Origin: Corynebacterium lubricantis DSM 45231
Lineage (GTDB): Bacteria > Actinomycetota > Actinomycetes > Mycobacteriales > Mycobacteriaceae
NCBI RefSeq assembly: GCF_000379425.1
Contig: NZ_KB902182.1
Span: 62,001-126,000, forward strand
Direction of reading: 5' to 3'
DNA: 64,000 bases
How positions within the stretch are numbered: position 1 is the first letter of the stretch; every line of letters begins with the position of its first letter. The translations under genes were made by a program, and so were the position numbers. Positions 55,250 to 64,000 of the stretch are shown here, piece after piece. The notes below the pieces were generated by a model that saw only the letters and a program-made list of their open reading frames with translations, did no database searches and was not told the origin of the DNA.

Positions 55250-57235
55250 ATGTCTCGCGCACCCCGTCTTGCCCCTGCACCCGCTCCCACCTTCGTGGCG
55301 ATCGTGGGAGCGATCGCGTTGGTCTGGATCATCGGCCCTGTCCTAGCACTCGGGATCCGGGTGCCCTGGGCTAGCCTCGGGGAGATTCTCCGCAGCCCCG
55401 ACACGCTCGAGCTGCTGCGAATCACTCTCAGCGCCGCCGTGCTCTCCACACTGGTAACTCTGGCGCTTGGCCTGCCGCTGGCAATGTGGGTGCAGCATTT
55501 GCGCCGCGGGGCCAGAGTCGTGCGGCTGCTCATCTTGTTGCCTTTGGCCATGCCTCCGGTCGTCGCCGGATTGGGGTTGACCGCCTTAATCGGCCGGCGC
55601 GGACTGCTCTCGCCTCTTCTCGACGCGCTCAACCTCCAATTCGCTTTCGCTTTTCCCGGTGTCGTCGCAGCACACGTCTTTATCGCGTTGCCCTTTGTTG
55701 TGGTCACTCTCGATTCGGCGCTACGCCAAATTGACCGGGAAATCCCCGCCTCTGCGGCGGGTATTGGGTTGACTCCCAATCAGATCGCTTGGCGGATCAC
55801 CCTGCCTGCGATTGCGCCTTCCATCGCGACCGCAGCTGGCTTAGCCTTTGCCCGCTCGCTGGGCGAATTCGGCACCACGCTCACGTTCGCAGGCTCCATG
55901 CCTGGGGTGACACGCACCATGTCGCTGGGGATCTATCTCGAGCGCGAGACTGATCAGGCCGCTGCCTACGCACTCTCTGCCATTTTGATCGTCCTAGCAG
56001 TGCTCTCGCTGATTATTGCGTCCTTGCCCCCACTGTTTCGGAAGCAGCACTCCCCCGAAGCCCGCGAGATCGGAGAAATCGACACCGCAAAACTCAGAGA
56101 ACTCACGCGCCCCGCTACAACCGGAGTCGGTGTCACCATCAATGGCACAGACATCCCCGCCGACCGCATCACCGCCATCATTGGACCCAACGGCTCAGGA
56201 AAGACAACACTGGTCGGCCAGATCGCCGGACGCCTCACGGGTGCAGAAGTCACGATCGGCGGTCGGGTCGTCGATAAGCATGATCAGAGGCCACTGCCTG
56301 CGCACAAGCGCGGCGTCGTGTTGCTGACCCAGCGGCCCGGTCTGCCCCGGACCACCACCGTGGTCGGTGCCATTGCCATGGTGACGCAAAACGAGAACGA
56401 GGCACGCGCGTTGCTTGGCGCGGCAGGGTTGGCAGAGCTCGCCGATACTCCCGTGGCTGCGCTGTCGGGCGGGCAGGCAGCCCAGGTCGCGTTGGTGCGG
56501 GCGCTGTCTGCGCGTCCTGCGGTACTTATTCTCGACGAGCCCCTCGCCGCGGTCGACGTTGCTTCGGCCCGAGCCTGGCGCCACGTGCTACGCGCGATCG
56601 CTCCCGACCGCACCACCATTTTGATCACGCACAATCCACTCGACATCGCCGGACTGTCCGAGCATCTCATTGTGATGGAGCGCGGACAAGTGGTCAGCGC
56701 TGGCGACACGAAACGTCAATTGGAGGTTCCTGCAACAAGTTTTGTGGCCGGAATTTCTGGTTTAAACCGCCTTATGGGTATTATCGTTTCTGTAAATGAT
56801 GGCATTGTTAGCTTTAATGCGTCTGGTATCTCCATGCGTGGCAAGTTAATCGATCGAAGCGTCTCACCCGATGCCCTTGGTCAGGGAAAGCCCATCGTAG
56901 CCACCTTCCCACCATCAGCCACCACTCTTCGACTGCCCTCGGAGTTAGCTTCGGGCACTCGTGCCCCACAAGAGTCAGCGCGTAACGTCTGGCGGGGTGT
57001 CATCGAAAGTATGGACACAACTCCAGCGCAGCCAGCAGTGACTGTGTTCGTGAGTATCGGCGACTCAGATGGTCGAGATCCGCAGAAAATTTCGGTCCCT
57101 GTGACACGAGAATCAGCGCTCGAACTTGGGCTAGAGGCCGGGGTCACCGTAGAGTGCGTAACAAAAGCATTGAATATTTCGGTTCACCCTCAGCGCCTTC
57201 ACACGGGTGTTGAAGTCAACCAGAGTACTTCTTAG
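55250..57235 (+). CDS. Fused molybdate ABC transporter permease-ATPase ModBC
   Basis: 661-residue single polypeptide combining permease and ATPase. Residues 1-265 form the ModB permease with about five or six helices and the cytoplasmic coupling motif (AAGIGLTPNQIAWRITLPAI, 169-188). Residues 290-490 are a ModC-type ATPase: Walker A 312-319, Q-loop LLTQRPG, signature LSGGQ 405-409, Walker B LILDEP, H-loop His461. The last ~150 residues are a TOBE/MOP-like domain that may sense molybdate. The fusion is in frame with a normal linker. It starts 9 bp after the modA stop, without a strong ribosome binding site. Confidence 0.92.
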   Translation: MSRAPRLAPAPAPTFVAIVGAIALVWIIGPVLALGIRVPWASLGEILRSPDTLELLRITLSAAVLSTLVTLALGLPLAMWVQHLRRGARVVRLLILLPLAMPPVVAGLGLTALIGRRGLLSPLLDALNLQFAFAFPGVVAAHVFIALPFVVVTLDSALRQIDREIPASAAGIGLTPNQIAWRITLPAIAPSIATAAGLAFARSLGEFGTTLTFAGSMPGVTRTMSLGIYLERETDQAAAYALSAILIVLAVLSLIIASLPPLFRKQHSPEAREIGEIDTAKLRELTRPATTGVGVTINGTDIPADRITAIIGPNGSGKTTLVGQIAGRLTGAEVTIGGRVVDKHDQRPLPAHKRGVVLLTQRPGLPRTTTVVGAIAMVTQNENEARALLGAAGLAELADTPVAALSGGQAAQVALVRALSARPAVLILDEPLAAVDVASARAWRHVLRAIAPDRTTILITHNPLDIAGLSEHLIVMERGQVVSAGDTKRQLEVPATSFVAGISGLNRLMGIIVSVNDGIVSFNASGISMRGKLIDRSVSPDALGQGKPIVATFPPSATTLRLPSELASGTRAPQESARNVWRGVIESMDTTPAQPAVTVFVSIGDSDGRDPQKISVPVTRESALELGLEAGVTVECVTKALNISVHPQRLHTGVEVNQSTS

Positions 57236-57254
57236 TTGAAAGGTGCTGCCTGCC

Positions 57255-58007
57255 ATGACGCAGCAGAGTGTTCCTCGCCCCGCGACCGAGCTCTTCCCCG
57301 AGTCGCTCCGCCTCAGCCCGAAGCAGGCTGAAGTTTTAAGCACGCTGCAGGAATTCGATAATGGCGCCCGCGCCTCCGATGTTGCCGCGGAACTGGGCAT
57401 GCACGTCAACACCGCCCGCGGCCACCTCGACGAGCTCGTGCTCAAGGGCGCAGTCCAAGTCACCACCGCCCCCGCGGAGGGCCGGGGTCGCCCCTCGTTG
57501 GTGTTCCACGTCCGCGTCCCGGACAATCAGACCATCGCTGATGAATACATCAACCTCATCGAGGTGCTTGTTTCGCTTCTCGACGAAGGCACTCAGGCCA
57601 GCGACGATGCTGGTCACAGCAGCCGACAGCTCTCCGAGAAGTCGTTCGAACAGGCCCAGGCGATTGGCAAAAAGTGGGCACAGAAGATGGGATCAAGCGA
57701 TCACGAGTGGGATTCGGTCTCCGATGCCTTGCCGCTGCTTTTCCACCGGTTGCGCGACATGGGCTTCGACCCGGCGGTGGAATCAGACACGAAGAAAGAC
57801 TCCGCTGAGCTTTCTTTGAATGCCTGCCCCTTCGTCTCCGAGCCGGGCAAGAAACCGTCGGCGTTTGTGTGCGCCGTGCACAGCGGCTTCCTCCAGGAAA
57901 CCGCGCAGGGTTCCTCAACAGGTTCTCACCGCGTCAACGTGAAGCTGCTGCCGTTTAAGAACGCGCAGCAATGCGCCGTTGAGGTTAACCAGCTTAAAGG
58001 CCAGTAA
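57255..58007 (+). CDS. arnR: ArnR-like Fe-S winged-helix regulator
   Basis: 250-residue regulator. The N-terminal winged helix-turn-helix (about 20-90) has [20 protein letters not shown] as its recognition region. The C-terminal domain has three conserved cysteines, Cys191 (NACPF), Cys206 (FVCAVHSGF) and Cys240 (AQQCAVE), which are likely to bind an Fe-S cluster, as in SufR-like regulators. In C. glutamicum ArnR, encoded by the nar operon, represses narKGHJI and hmp under aerobic conditions through an Fe-S cluster; position and Cys pattern fit. The ATG at 57255 is preferred over a GTG at 57243, whose ribosome binding site would be adjacent. The end overlaps thrB by 14 bp. Confidence 0.82.
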   Translation: MTQQSVPRPATELFPESLRLSPKQAEVLSTLQEFDNGARASDVAAELGMHVNTARGHLDELVLKGAVQVTTAPAEGRGRPSLVFHVRVPDNQTIADEYINLIEVLVSLLDEGTQASDDAGHSSRQLSEKSFEQAQAIGKKWAQKMGSSDHEWDSVSDALPLLFHRLRDMGFDPAVESDTKKDSAELSLNACPFVSEPGKKPSAFVCAVHSGFLQETAQGSSTGSHRVNVKLLPFKNAQQCAVEVNQLKGQ

Positions 58008-58923
58008 CCTCAACGCGCATCGGGCCGGCCACGTCGAGTTCCAGGACGCGAAGTCCGTCTTCGCGTGCCTGGTCGAGGATCCGCGGATCAACTTCTTCGG
58101 TGCTCAGGAGCATCACGGTTGGACCCGCGCCCGACAGATACGCCGCATAACCACGGTTGCGCAGCCGGTTGACCCACTCTGCTGTCACCGGTAGTACATC
58201 CGCGCGGTACGGCTGGTGCAGGCGATCTCGGGTGCCTTCCCACAGCAGCTCGGGGTGGTGCTGCAGCGCCACCGTCATCACGGCGACGCGGGAAACATTG
58301 AAACGCGCATCAAGGTGCGTCACATGGTCGGGCAGAACACGGCGCACAGCGACAGTGGAGGCATGGAAATCAGGAACTAAAGCAATTGCTTTGATGTCCT
58401 TGTGCACGTCGATGCCCACGGCGCGGTACGTCGGTTGAGACTTACCGTCGACGGGGATATCGGTCCACGACACGACGGCATTGCCCAAGATCGAGGCAGC
58501 GGCGTTATCGGGGTGGCCCTCAAAAGCCGAGGCCAACTGCACGATCTGATCGGTATCCAAGGGGCTACCGGCAAGAGCGTTAGCCGCCACCACACCGGAG
58601 GCCGCCGCAGCCGCCGAAGAGCCCAGGCCACGGGACTGAGGAATATTATTCGTACAAGTCACTTTCAGCCCAGGCACGGTTACACCCGCAGCAGTTAATC
58701 CAGACCGGATGGCTTTGACGACCAGGTGGCTTGAATCTCGCGGGAGGTCATCTTCGCCTTCACCATGAATCTCTACGACAAGACCGGACTCAGTCACCTC
58801 TACCTCGACCGTGTCGTAGATGCCTACTGCCAGACCCAAGGTGTCAAAGCCAGGGCCCAGGTTCGCGGAGGAACCAGGCATGGTCACGGTGGCTTTTAGA
58901 CCAACCTTTAGTTCATTGCTCAC
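57994..58923 (-). CDS. thrB: Homoserine kinase ThrB
   Basis: 309-residue GHMP kinase that phosphorylates homoserine in threonine synthesis. The substrate motif [15 protein letters not shown] and the ATP loop [16 protein letters not shown] are intact. It is 20 bp downstream of hom in a hom-thrB operon, and its 3' end overlaps arnR. Confidence 0.97.
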   Translation of the reverse strand: MSNELKVGLKATVTMPGSSANLGPGFDTLGLAVGIYDTVEVEVTESGLVVEIHGEGEDDLPRDSSHLVVKAIRSGLTAAGVTVPGLKVTCTNNIPQSRGLGSSAAAAASGVVAANALAGSPLDTDQIVQLASAFEGHPDNAAASILGNAVVSWTDIPVDGKSQPTYRAVGIDVHKDIKAIALVPDFHASTVAVRRVLPDHVTHLDARFNVSRVAVMTVALQHHPELLWEGTRDRLHQPYRADVLPVTAEWVNRLRNRGYAAYLSGAGPTVMLLSTEEVDPRILDQAREDGLRVLELDVAGPMRVEVTGL

Positions 58924-58943
58924 GGATTACCCCTTAAAAATCA

Positions 58944-60281
58944 CTAAACATCAAGGCGAATGACGGAACGAACTTCCAGGACATCTTCGGTGCCCTCGAG
59001 CTCAGTGACAATCGCGCGCAGATCCTTCTCCAGGGCCTCGTGGGTGACCACGATCAGGCGTGCGACGGTCTCGTCCTCGGCTTCTTCCTGGCGCACCGTG
59101 CGCAGGGAGATACCGGCCTTCGCAAAGTGATCCGCGATCAAGGAAAGCACACCCAGGCGATCCACCACATTCATGTCGATGTGGTAGCGGGTGGTGACCT
59201 CACCGAAATCAGCGATTGGGTGATTTGCGTAAGGGTTCTCCCCTGGCGCACGGCCACCGTGGACCTTGTTGCGTGCAGCGCCGATAACGTCGCCGAGCAC
59301 GGCAGAAGCGGTAGGAGCGCCACCGGCGCCGTTGCCATAAAACATCAGACGACCAGCTGCCTCTGCTTCGACGAAAATAGCGTTGTAGGACTTATCCACC
59401 GTGGCCAGTGGGTGCTCGTTAGGAACCAGCGTGGGGTGAACGCGCGCGTTGACCGACTTGTTGCCGTTCTCGTCGACAAGCTTCTCGCAAATGGCAAGCA
59501 ACTTGATGGTGTAGCCGGCCTCGCTCGCAGCGGCGATGTCTTCCGCGGTGATATTCGTGATGCCTTCGCAGTGCACGTCATCGAAGGTGACGCGGGTGTG
59601 GAAGCCCAGGGAGGCCAAGATGGCTGCCTTGGATGCGGCATCGTGGCCCTCGACGTCCGCGGTCGGATCAGCCTCGGCGTAGCCCAAACGGGTGGCCTCT
59701 GCCAGCGCATCCTCGTAAGTAGCACCGGTGGTGGCCATCGCGTCGAGGATGAAGTTCGTGGTGCCGTTGACAATACCGGAGATGCGCTGAATTTGATCAC
59801 CCGCAAGGGAGCGACGCAGCATGCCGACGACTGGGATCGCCGCTGCCACAGCAGCCTCGAAGTAGAGGTCAACACCAGCCTTGTCTGCGGCCTCGCCGAG
59901 CTCGCTTGCGTGAGCAGCTACAAGTGCCTTGTTCGCGGTGACAACGGATTTGCCTGCCTGAAGTGCCTGCAGGATGAGCTTGCGCGGGTACTCGATGCCA
60001 CCGATGACCTCGACAACAATGTCGACGTCATCGCGGTTGATCAGGGCCTCAGCATCATCGGTGAGCAGTGCTGGGTCTACTCCCGGGCGTGGCTTGGACA
60101 AGTCCGAGACTGCAACACCCTTGAGCTCAATTCGGCCTCCGATTCGGTTGGCGTAGGCGTTCGGGTTCTCGGCGATAAGGCGCAGGACCTCAGTACCGAC
60201 GGTACCCATGCCGAGCACGGCCACTCCGACAGATTTGTCGAACACCTTACCGTTGCTGGATGGGGCTGTAGTCGCAGTCAT
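58944..60281 (-). CDS. hom: Homoserine dehydrogenase Hom
   Basis: 445-residue NAD(P)H-dependent enzyme reducing aspartate semialdehyde to homoserine; the branch point of threonine, methionine and isoleucine synthesis. The NAD site VAVLGMGTVGTEV, the catalytic domain with GIVNGTTNFIL, and a C-terminal ACT domain for threonine feedback (from LSLIADHFAKAGISLRTV) are present. The ATG at 60281 has AGGAG four nt upstream; eighteen upstream codons in frame have no support. The size equals that of the C. glutamicum enzyme. Confidence 0.97.
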   Translation of the reverse strand: MTATTAPSSNGKVFDKSVGVAVLGMGTVGTEVLRLIAENPNAYANRIGGRIELKGVAVSDLSKPRPGVDPALLTDDAEALINRDDVDIVVEVIGGIEYPRKLILQALQAGKSVVTANKALVAAHASELGEAADKAGVDLYFEAAVAAAIPVVGMLRRSLAGDQIQRISGIVNGTTNFILDAMATTGATYEDALAEATRLGYAEADPTADVEGHDAASKAAILASLGFHTRVTFDDVHCEGITNITAEDIAAASEAGYTIKLLAICEKLVDENGNKSVNARVHPTLVPNEHPLATVDKSYNAIFVEAEAAGRLMFYGNGAGGAPTASAVLGDVIGAARNKVHGGRAPGENPYANHPIADFGEVTTRYHIDMNVVDRLGVLSLIADHFAKAGISLRTVRQEEAEDETVARLIVVTHEALEKDLRAIVTELEGTEDVLEVRSVIRLDV

Positions 60282-60321
60282 GATTCTCCTGTAGTTGTCT
60301 CGAGCATAAAGGTGGGCGCAA

Positions 60322-60343
60322 GGCACACTTGTCACAGTGTACC
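60322..60343. promoter_or_regulatory. Imperfect palindrome in the hom leader
   Basis: GGCACACTTGTCAC and AGTGTACC form an imperfect dyad about 40-60 nt upstream of the hom ATG and downstream of its predicted promoter. It could be an operator or an mRNA hairpin. Confidence 0.3.
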
Positions 60344-60377
60344 GAGTGCAGTATCGAGGTGTTCAGTGCGGTGTGAA

Positions 60378-60383
60378 ATTATA
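60378..60383 (-). promoter_or_regulatory. -10 of the hom-thrB operon
   Basis: A perfect TATAAT on the minus strand lies 96 nt upstream of the hom ATG. The -35 region (GTGCCG-like) is poor. Confidence 0.55.
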
Positions 60384-60406
60384 TTCAGTTAGGAAACTTC
60401 CGGCAC

Positions 60407-61771
60407 TTAAGCCTCAAAAGACTCCCGCGCGAGAAAATCGTCGATAGTTTCGCGCTTCAACATCGGCGTCACCTGACCCGAACGCACGCTGACCACGGCG
60501 GGGCGACCGAACAGGTTGTAGTTGGAGCTCATGGCGTAGCAGTATGCGCCTGTTGCGGCGACACCCATAAAGTCGCCGGTGGCCACGTCCGATGGGTACT
60601 GCGCGTTGTTGATAATAATGTCACCGGACTCGCAGTGTGAACCCACAACGCGAGAGGTGATCGGCTCCTCGTCGGTAAAGCGACTGACTACTCGGGCGTC
60701 GTATTCCGAGCCGTAGAGAGCTGGGCGGATGTTATCGCTCATGCCGCCATCGACGGAGATGTAGCGGCGGGTGGTCTCGTCGTCGACATGCACGTCTTTG
60801 ATGGTGCCTACCTCATAGACCGTCACGGTGGATGGGCCGGCGATTGCGCGACCGGGTTCGACCACGACGGTGGGCGCCTCGATGCCGAGTTCGGCGGCCA
60901 TCTTGCCCACGGAGGTGAGCAAGTCCTGCGCCACTGCGTTCACGTCGAGGGGCTGCTCGTCTTCGGTATACGCGATGCCATAGCCGCCGCCCAAGTCTAG
61001 GTACGGCAGGCTAATGCCCAGTTCCGCATGGATGCGCGAGTAGAGCTCGAGCACGCGCTCGGCGGCGAGCTTGAAACCGTCGGCGTCGAAAACCTGCGAG
61101 CCGACGTGGCAATGCAGGCCGGAGAGCTCAAGGTTTTCCGCATTTTGGGCGGCTACTGCTGCTGCCCATGCAGAGCCGGAGGCCAGGGAGAAGCCGAACT
61201 TCTGGTCCTCGTGGCTGGTGGCAATGAACTCGTGGGTGTGCGCCTCGACACCCGGCTTAACGCGGATCCAGACTTCCTGGGTGGCGTTCTCGCTGCGCGC
61301 GATCATGTCCAGCAGTTCAAGCTCCTGGGCGGAATCGATGACAACGTGGCCCACTCCGGCAGTGACACACAGCCGCAAAAAGGACGCAGTCTTGTTGTTT
61401 CCGTGCGCGGTGATCCGCGCTGCCGGGAAGTTAGCGGCGAGCGCGAGACGCAGCTCGTTCTCGCTGGCGACGTCGAGCGAGAGGCCTTCTTCGTCCACCC
61501 AGCGGGCAATGCGACGGGTTAAAAACGCCTTCGATGCGTAGTGCACGTTGGATGGCCCACCAAAGGCTTCGGCCATGTCGCGGCAGCGGGAACGGAAGTC
61601 GTCCTCGTCGACGACGAATACAGGTGTGCCGTACTCCTCGGCGATTTCTGGCAGCGGCACGCCGGCGATAGTAACGACGCCGTCTTCCTGGCGGCACGCA
61701 TTACGCGGCCACACATGCGAAGGCAGTTCGTTGAAGCCTTCGTTGGACAGTTTCGATAGAGATTCAGTCAT
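60407..61771 (-). CDS. lysA: Diaminopimelate decarboxylase LysA
   Basis: 454-residue PLP enzyme making lysine from meso-diaminopimelate. The PLP lysine is Lys81 in HYASKAFL; the GGGYG loop ([11 protein letters not shown]) and the active-site cysteine in GSHCESGD are present. AAAGGA upstream of the ATG sets the start. It follows argS by 9 bp, the argS-lysA pairing known from corynebacteria. Confidence 0.97.
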   Translation of the reverse strand: MTESLSKLSNEGFNELPSHVWPRNACRQEDGVVTIAGVPLPEIAEEYGTPVFVVDEDDFRSRCRDMAEAFGGPSNVHYASKAFLTRRIARWVDEEGLSLDVASENELRLALAANFPAARITAHGNNKTASFLRLCVTAGVGHVVIDSAQELELLDMIARSENATQEVWIRVKPGVEAHTHEFIATSHEDQKFGFSLASGSAWAAAVAAQNAENLELSGLHCHVGSQVFDADGFKLAAERVLELYSRIHAELGISLPYLDLGGGYGIAYTEDEQPLDVNAVAQDLLTSVGKMAAELGIEAPTVVVEPGRAIAGPSTVTVYEVGTIKDVHVDDETTRRYISVDGGMSDNIRPALYGSEYDARVVSRFTDEEPITSRVVGSHCESGDIIINNAQYPSDVATGDFMGVAATGAYCYAMSSNYNLFGRPAVVSVRSGQVTPMLKRETIDDFLARESFEA

Positions 61772-61780
61772 CGGTGTCCT

Positions 61781-63433
61781 TTACATTCTTTCCGGAGCAG
61801 TCACGCCTACAAGACCCAGCGCGTTCGCAAGGACTTGACGGCTTGCTGCTGCCAAAGCCAGGCGAGCAGAGTGGATTGGTTGAGCTTCCTCCCCTGCCTT
61901 GGGCAGGATCTGGCATGCATCATAGAAGCGGTGGAACACACCCGCCAGTTCTTCCGCGTAACGAGCAATCCGGTGTGGCTCACGCAGCGTCGCCGCAGCC
62001 TCGACGACCTCGGGGAATTCACCCAGAGTGCGAATCAGGTCGCCCTCCTTTTCATGGGTAAGCAAGGAAAGGTCAGCGCCCTCGCGCGAGACGCCAAGCT
62101 CGTCGGCCTTGCGCTTGATCGAGCACAGGCGCGCATGGCCGTATTGCACGTAGTACACCGGGTTGTCGCTGGACTGCGATGCCCACAGGCTCAGGTCAAT
62201 ATCTAGGGAAGAGTCCACGCTCGAGCGCACCAGGGAGTAACGCGCAGCATCGACACCAATGGCGTCCACCAGGTCATCGAGTGTGATCACGGTACCTGCA
62301 CGCTTCGACATCTTCACTGCCTTGCCGTCGCGCAGCAGGTTGACCATCTGACCAATGAGGACCTCGACCTGCTCCGGGTTATAGCCCAGTGCCGCCGCGG
62401 CAGCCTTCAGGCGCGCGATATAGCCGTGGTGATCGGCGCCGAGCATGTAGATCGCCAGATCATGGCCACGGTCAAACTTGTCAGCCACGTACGCAATATC
62501 GCCGGCGATGTAGGCGTGGTTGCCGTCCGACTTAATCACCACGCGGTCCTTGTCGTCGCCAAAGTTGCTCGAGCGCAACCACCACGCACCATCAGCTTCA
62601 TAGAGATTGCCGTTATCCTTCAGGCGCTCAATCGCCTTATCCACCGCACCCGACTCGAACAGCGAGTTCTCGTGGAAGAAGACATCAAAGTCGGTCCCGA
62701 AATCATGCAAGGAGGTCTTGATGTGCTCAAACATCATCTCCACACCCTCAGCGCGGAAGGTCTCCTCAACGGTTGCGGCCTCGCCCTCAAGAGCATCAGG
62801 ACGCTTTGCGACGACCGCCTCTGCAATCTCAGTGATGTAGTCCCCTCCGTAACCATCTTCTGGGGTGGGCTCCCCCTTGGCAGCTGCTACCAGGGAACGA
62901 GCGAAGCGGTTGATCTGCTCGCCGTGATCGTTGAAGTAGTACTCGCGGGTCACCTCAGCGCCCGCAGCTTCGAGGACGCGTCCGAGGGAGTCACCCACAG
63001 CTGCCCAACGGGTGCCACCGAGGTGGATCGGGCCGGTCGGGTTCGCCGAGACAAACTCCAGGTTGATCTTCTGATCAGCGTAGATCGCGGAGTTACCGAA
63101 GCTTTCTGCCTGCTCCAAGACCTCGGAGACGATCGAGCCCTGCGCGGCTGCAGCGAGGCGCAGGTTAATAAAGCCGGGTCCAGCTACTTCTGCCGAATCG
63201 ATCTCAGGGGAGGAGGCGAGCTCGTCGCAAAGCCATCCCGCGAGCTCACGCGGATTCGTACCTGCCTTCTTGGCCACCTGGAGCGCAATATTGGTGGCGT
63301 AATCGCCATGCTCCGGGTTGCGTGGGCGCTCAACGGTCACGGTTTCGGGGACAACCGAGGAATCCAAGTCGTGCGACTCAAGCACGCGCACGGCAGTGTC
63401 TTTAATATGTGCAGCCAAATCAGCAGGGGTCAT
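61781..63433 (-). CDS. argS: Arginyl-tRNA synthetase ArgS
   Basis: 550-residue class I synthetase. The HIGH-like motif is in [15 protein letters not shown], and the KMSK loop is intact ([11 protein letters not shown]). The N-terminal Add-1 domain and the C-terminal anticodon-binding domain ending in ALGLVGV are complete. The ATG at 63433 ([14 protein letters not shown]) is used; 55 more codons are open upstream but are non-homologous and cross structured DNA. No clear ribosome binding site; TAAACT lies 8 nt upstream. Confidence 0.97.
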   Translation of the reverse strand: MTPADLAAHIKDTAVRVLESHDLDSSVVPETVTVERPRNPEHGDYATNIALQVAKKAGTNPRELAGWLCDELASSPEIDSAEVAGPGFINLRLAAAAQGSIVSEVLEQAESFGNSAIYADQKINLEFVSANPTGPIHLGGTRWAAVGDSLGRVLEAAGAEVTREYYFNDHGEQINRFARSLVAAAKGEPTPEDGYGGDYITEIAEAVVAKRPDALEGEAATVEETFRAEGVEMMFEHIKTSLHDFGTDFDVFFHENSLFESGAVDKAIERLKDNGNLYEADGAWWLRSSNFGDDKDRVVIKSDGNHAYIAGDIAYVADKFDRGHDLAIYMLGADHHGYIARLKAAAAALGYNPEQVEVLIGQMVNLLRDGKAVKMSKRAGTVITLDDLVDAIGVDAARYSLVRSSVDSSLDIDLSLWASQSSDNPVYYVQYGHARLCSIKRKADELGVSREGADLSLLTHEKEGDLIRTLGEFPEVVEAAATLREPHRIARYAEELAGVFHRFYDACQILPKAGEEAQPIHSARLALAAASRQVLANALGLVGVTAPERM

Positions 63434-63691
63434 GAGGCATGAGTTTAATTTACTCAGGTCTCTTTTACCGAAGCAGGGTCCCTCCCGCCCGTTCAGGGGG
63501 AGGTTTCGGCCGGTGACGGGGCGGACTAAAAAGGTGTAACTAATATGATTTATACACAAAACCACCGGTTGCCGACCTATTCCACTAGGTAGGTACAACC
63601 GGTGACTTTGCTGTCATTGTTTCCCGTGCCGCGTATCACGCGCGCAGGTCCTATTATGAGGTGCGTCCCTGAATTTTCCCTGGAAGGTCCC
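63434..63691. other. Structured divergent gap between argS and the secreted hydrolase
   Basis: 258 bp without a gene. In the argS leader CCTCCC (63481-63486) can pair with GGGAGG (63498-63503), or CCGCCCGT (63485-63492) with ACGGGGCGG (63516-63524). A large hairpin follows at 63563-63604. TATTAT (63652-63657) is a plausible -10 for the hydrolase. I looked for a tRNA and found none. Confidence 0.55.
63563..63604 (-). terminator. Large hairpin upstream of argS
   Basis: CACCGGTTG (63563-63571) pairs perfectly with CAACCGGTG (63596-63604), with an inner ACCTA/TAGGT stem. On the minus strand GGTTTTGTG follows, so it could be a terminator or attenuator; on the plus strand the following sequence is not T-rich. 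Confidence 0.4.
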
Positions 63692-64000
63692 ATGCGAAAT
63701 CCCGCCAAGTCAATAAGGAAACGCGCAACGCGCTCGGCCGGTGGCGCACTTGCCACTGCATTACTCGCTGTTGGGCTGATCGCGCCCGCCGCCGACGCTC
63801 AGACCGAGGCAGGAACTTCCCCGATTACGTGGGAAGCGTGTCCCGCTGAAGTCACCGATGCCTCCGCTGAATGTGGACGCATCGACGTGCCACGCGACTA
63901 CGCCGATCCTGCAGGGCCGACCATTTCCGTCGGATTTGTGCGCAACCCAGCCGACAATCCCGCTGCGCGCCGAGGCAGCCTGTTCGTCAATCCTGGCGGT
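63692..64000 (+). CDS. Secreted alpha/beta hydrolase (partial)
   Basis: 103 codons visible up to the window end. A signal peptide with Arg/Lys-rich start, a hydrophobic core and ADA cleavage near residue 36 is followed by the N-terminal part of a peptidase-S33/tripeptidyl-aminopeptidase type alpha/beta hydrolase: ITWEACP, CGRIDVPRDYADP, and the oxyanion-hole start GSLFVNPGG at the very end. GGAAGG precedes the ATG. The catalytic serine lies outside the window. Actinobacteria secrete several such enzymes acting on peptides or esters. Confidence 0.85.
   Translation, partial: MRNPAKSIRKRATRSAGGALATALLAVGLIAPAADAQTEAGTSPITWEACPAEVTDASAECGRIDVPRDYADPAGPTISVGFVRNPADNPAARRGSLFVNPGG

Noticed and set aside
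59040..60392. 450-residue plus-strand frame opposite hom
   Set aside because: Antisense shadow; hom has the right length, ribosome binding site and motifs.
63434..63691. tRNA gene or T-box upstream of argS
   Set aside because: No T-loop GTTCGA-type sequence, no acceptor stem pairing and no T-box conserved core were found; only hairpins are present.

Overview
This 64 kb window is ordinary chromosomal backbone of a Corynebacterium-type actinobacterium. The indicators are GlgE/GlgB maltosyltransferase-type glucan metabolism, a GatC amidotransferase subunit, NucS in a NucS-type (non-MutSL) mismatch-repair context, a Rho factor with a huge Arg/Asn/Asp-rich insertion, a WecA-type linker glycosyltransferase, an ArnR-like regulator beside narKGHJI, and many genes whose -10 hexamer lies 6-8 nt from the start codon (leaderless transcripts). 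As far as I can recall it, the gene order matches the argS-lysA-hom-thrB / nar / rho / atp / glg / etf / ligA stretch of C. glutamicum. I see no tRNA, rRNA, IS element, prophage or CRISPR array.

Layout. 0-6.6 kb: gatC (partial), an ACT-domain protein, ligA, a DnaQ-fold exonuclease, a MetE-like protein without cysteines, mnmA, and a spermidine-synthase-fold protein. 6.6-12 kb: a translationally coupled pair of a membrane esterase and an aminoacyl-tRNA-dependent lipid aminoacyltransferase (the Ala-DAG/Ala-PG type), a small alpha/beta hydrolase and a secreted GH25 muramidase. 12-17 kb: cysteine desulfurase with etfA/etfB, a THUMP-like methyltransferase and a Nudix hydrolase. 17-22.5 kb: an ABC ATPase divergent from glgE and glgB. 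22.5-25.2 kb: a five-gene operon, DUF2550 - nucS - small Zn-finger-like protein - MTH1187 family - CnoX-like thioredoxin/TPR. 25.4-33.5 kb: the complete atpBEFHAGDC operon with atpI upstream, bounded by clear terminators. 33.5-39.6 kb: wecA, sua5, prmC, prfA and rho, all on the minus strand.

40-58 kb is a functional island for nitrate respiration: an isolated acyl-CoA ligase, moaA-moeA-moaC-mobA, mog, narK-narGHJI, modA, a fused modB-modC transporter protein, and an ArnR-like Fe-S regulator. Together they import molybdate, make the molybdenum cofactor, take up nitrate and reduce it with the membrane NarGHI enzyme, with a regulator at the end of the block. 58-63.4 kb carries thrB, hom, lysA and argS (aspartate-family amino acids and arginyl-tRNA). 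The window ends inside a secreted alpha/beta hydrolase.

I found no wholly new system. The points most worth a second look are two very compact divergent leaderless promoters, the putative zinc protein abutting nucS, the cysteine-free MetE-like protein, the ACCGT repeat cluster upstream of glgB, the ModBC fusion, short upstream reading frames in the atp leader, and a structured argS leader.
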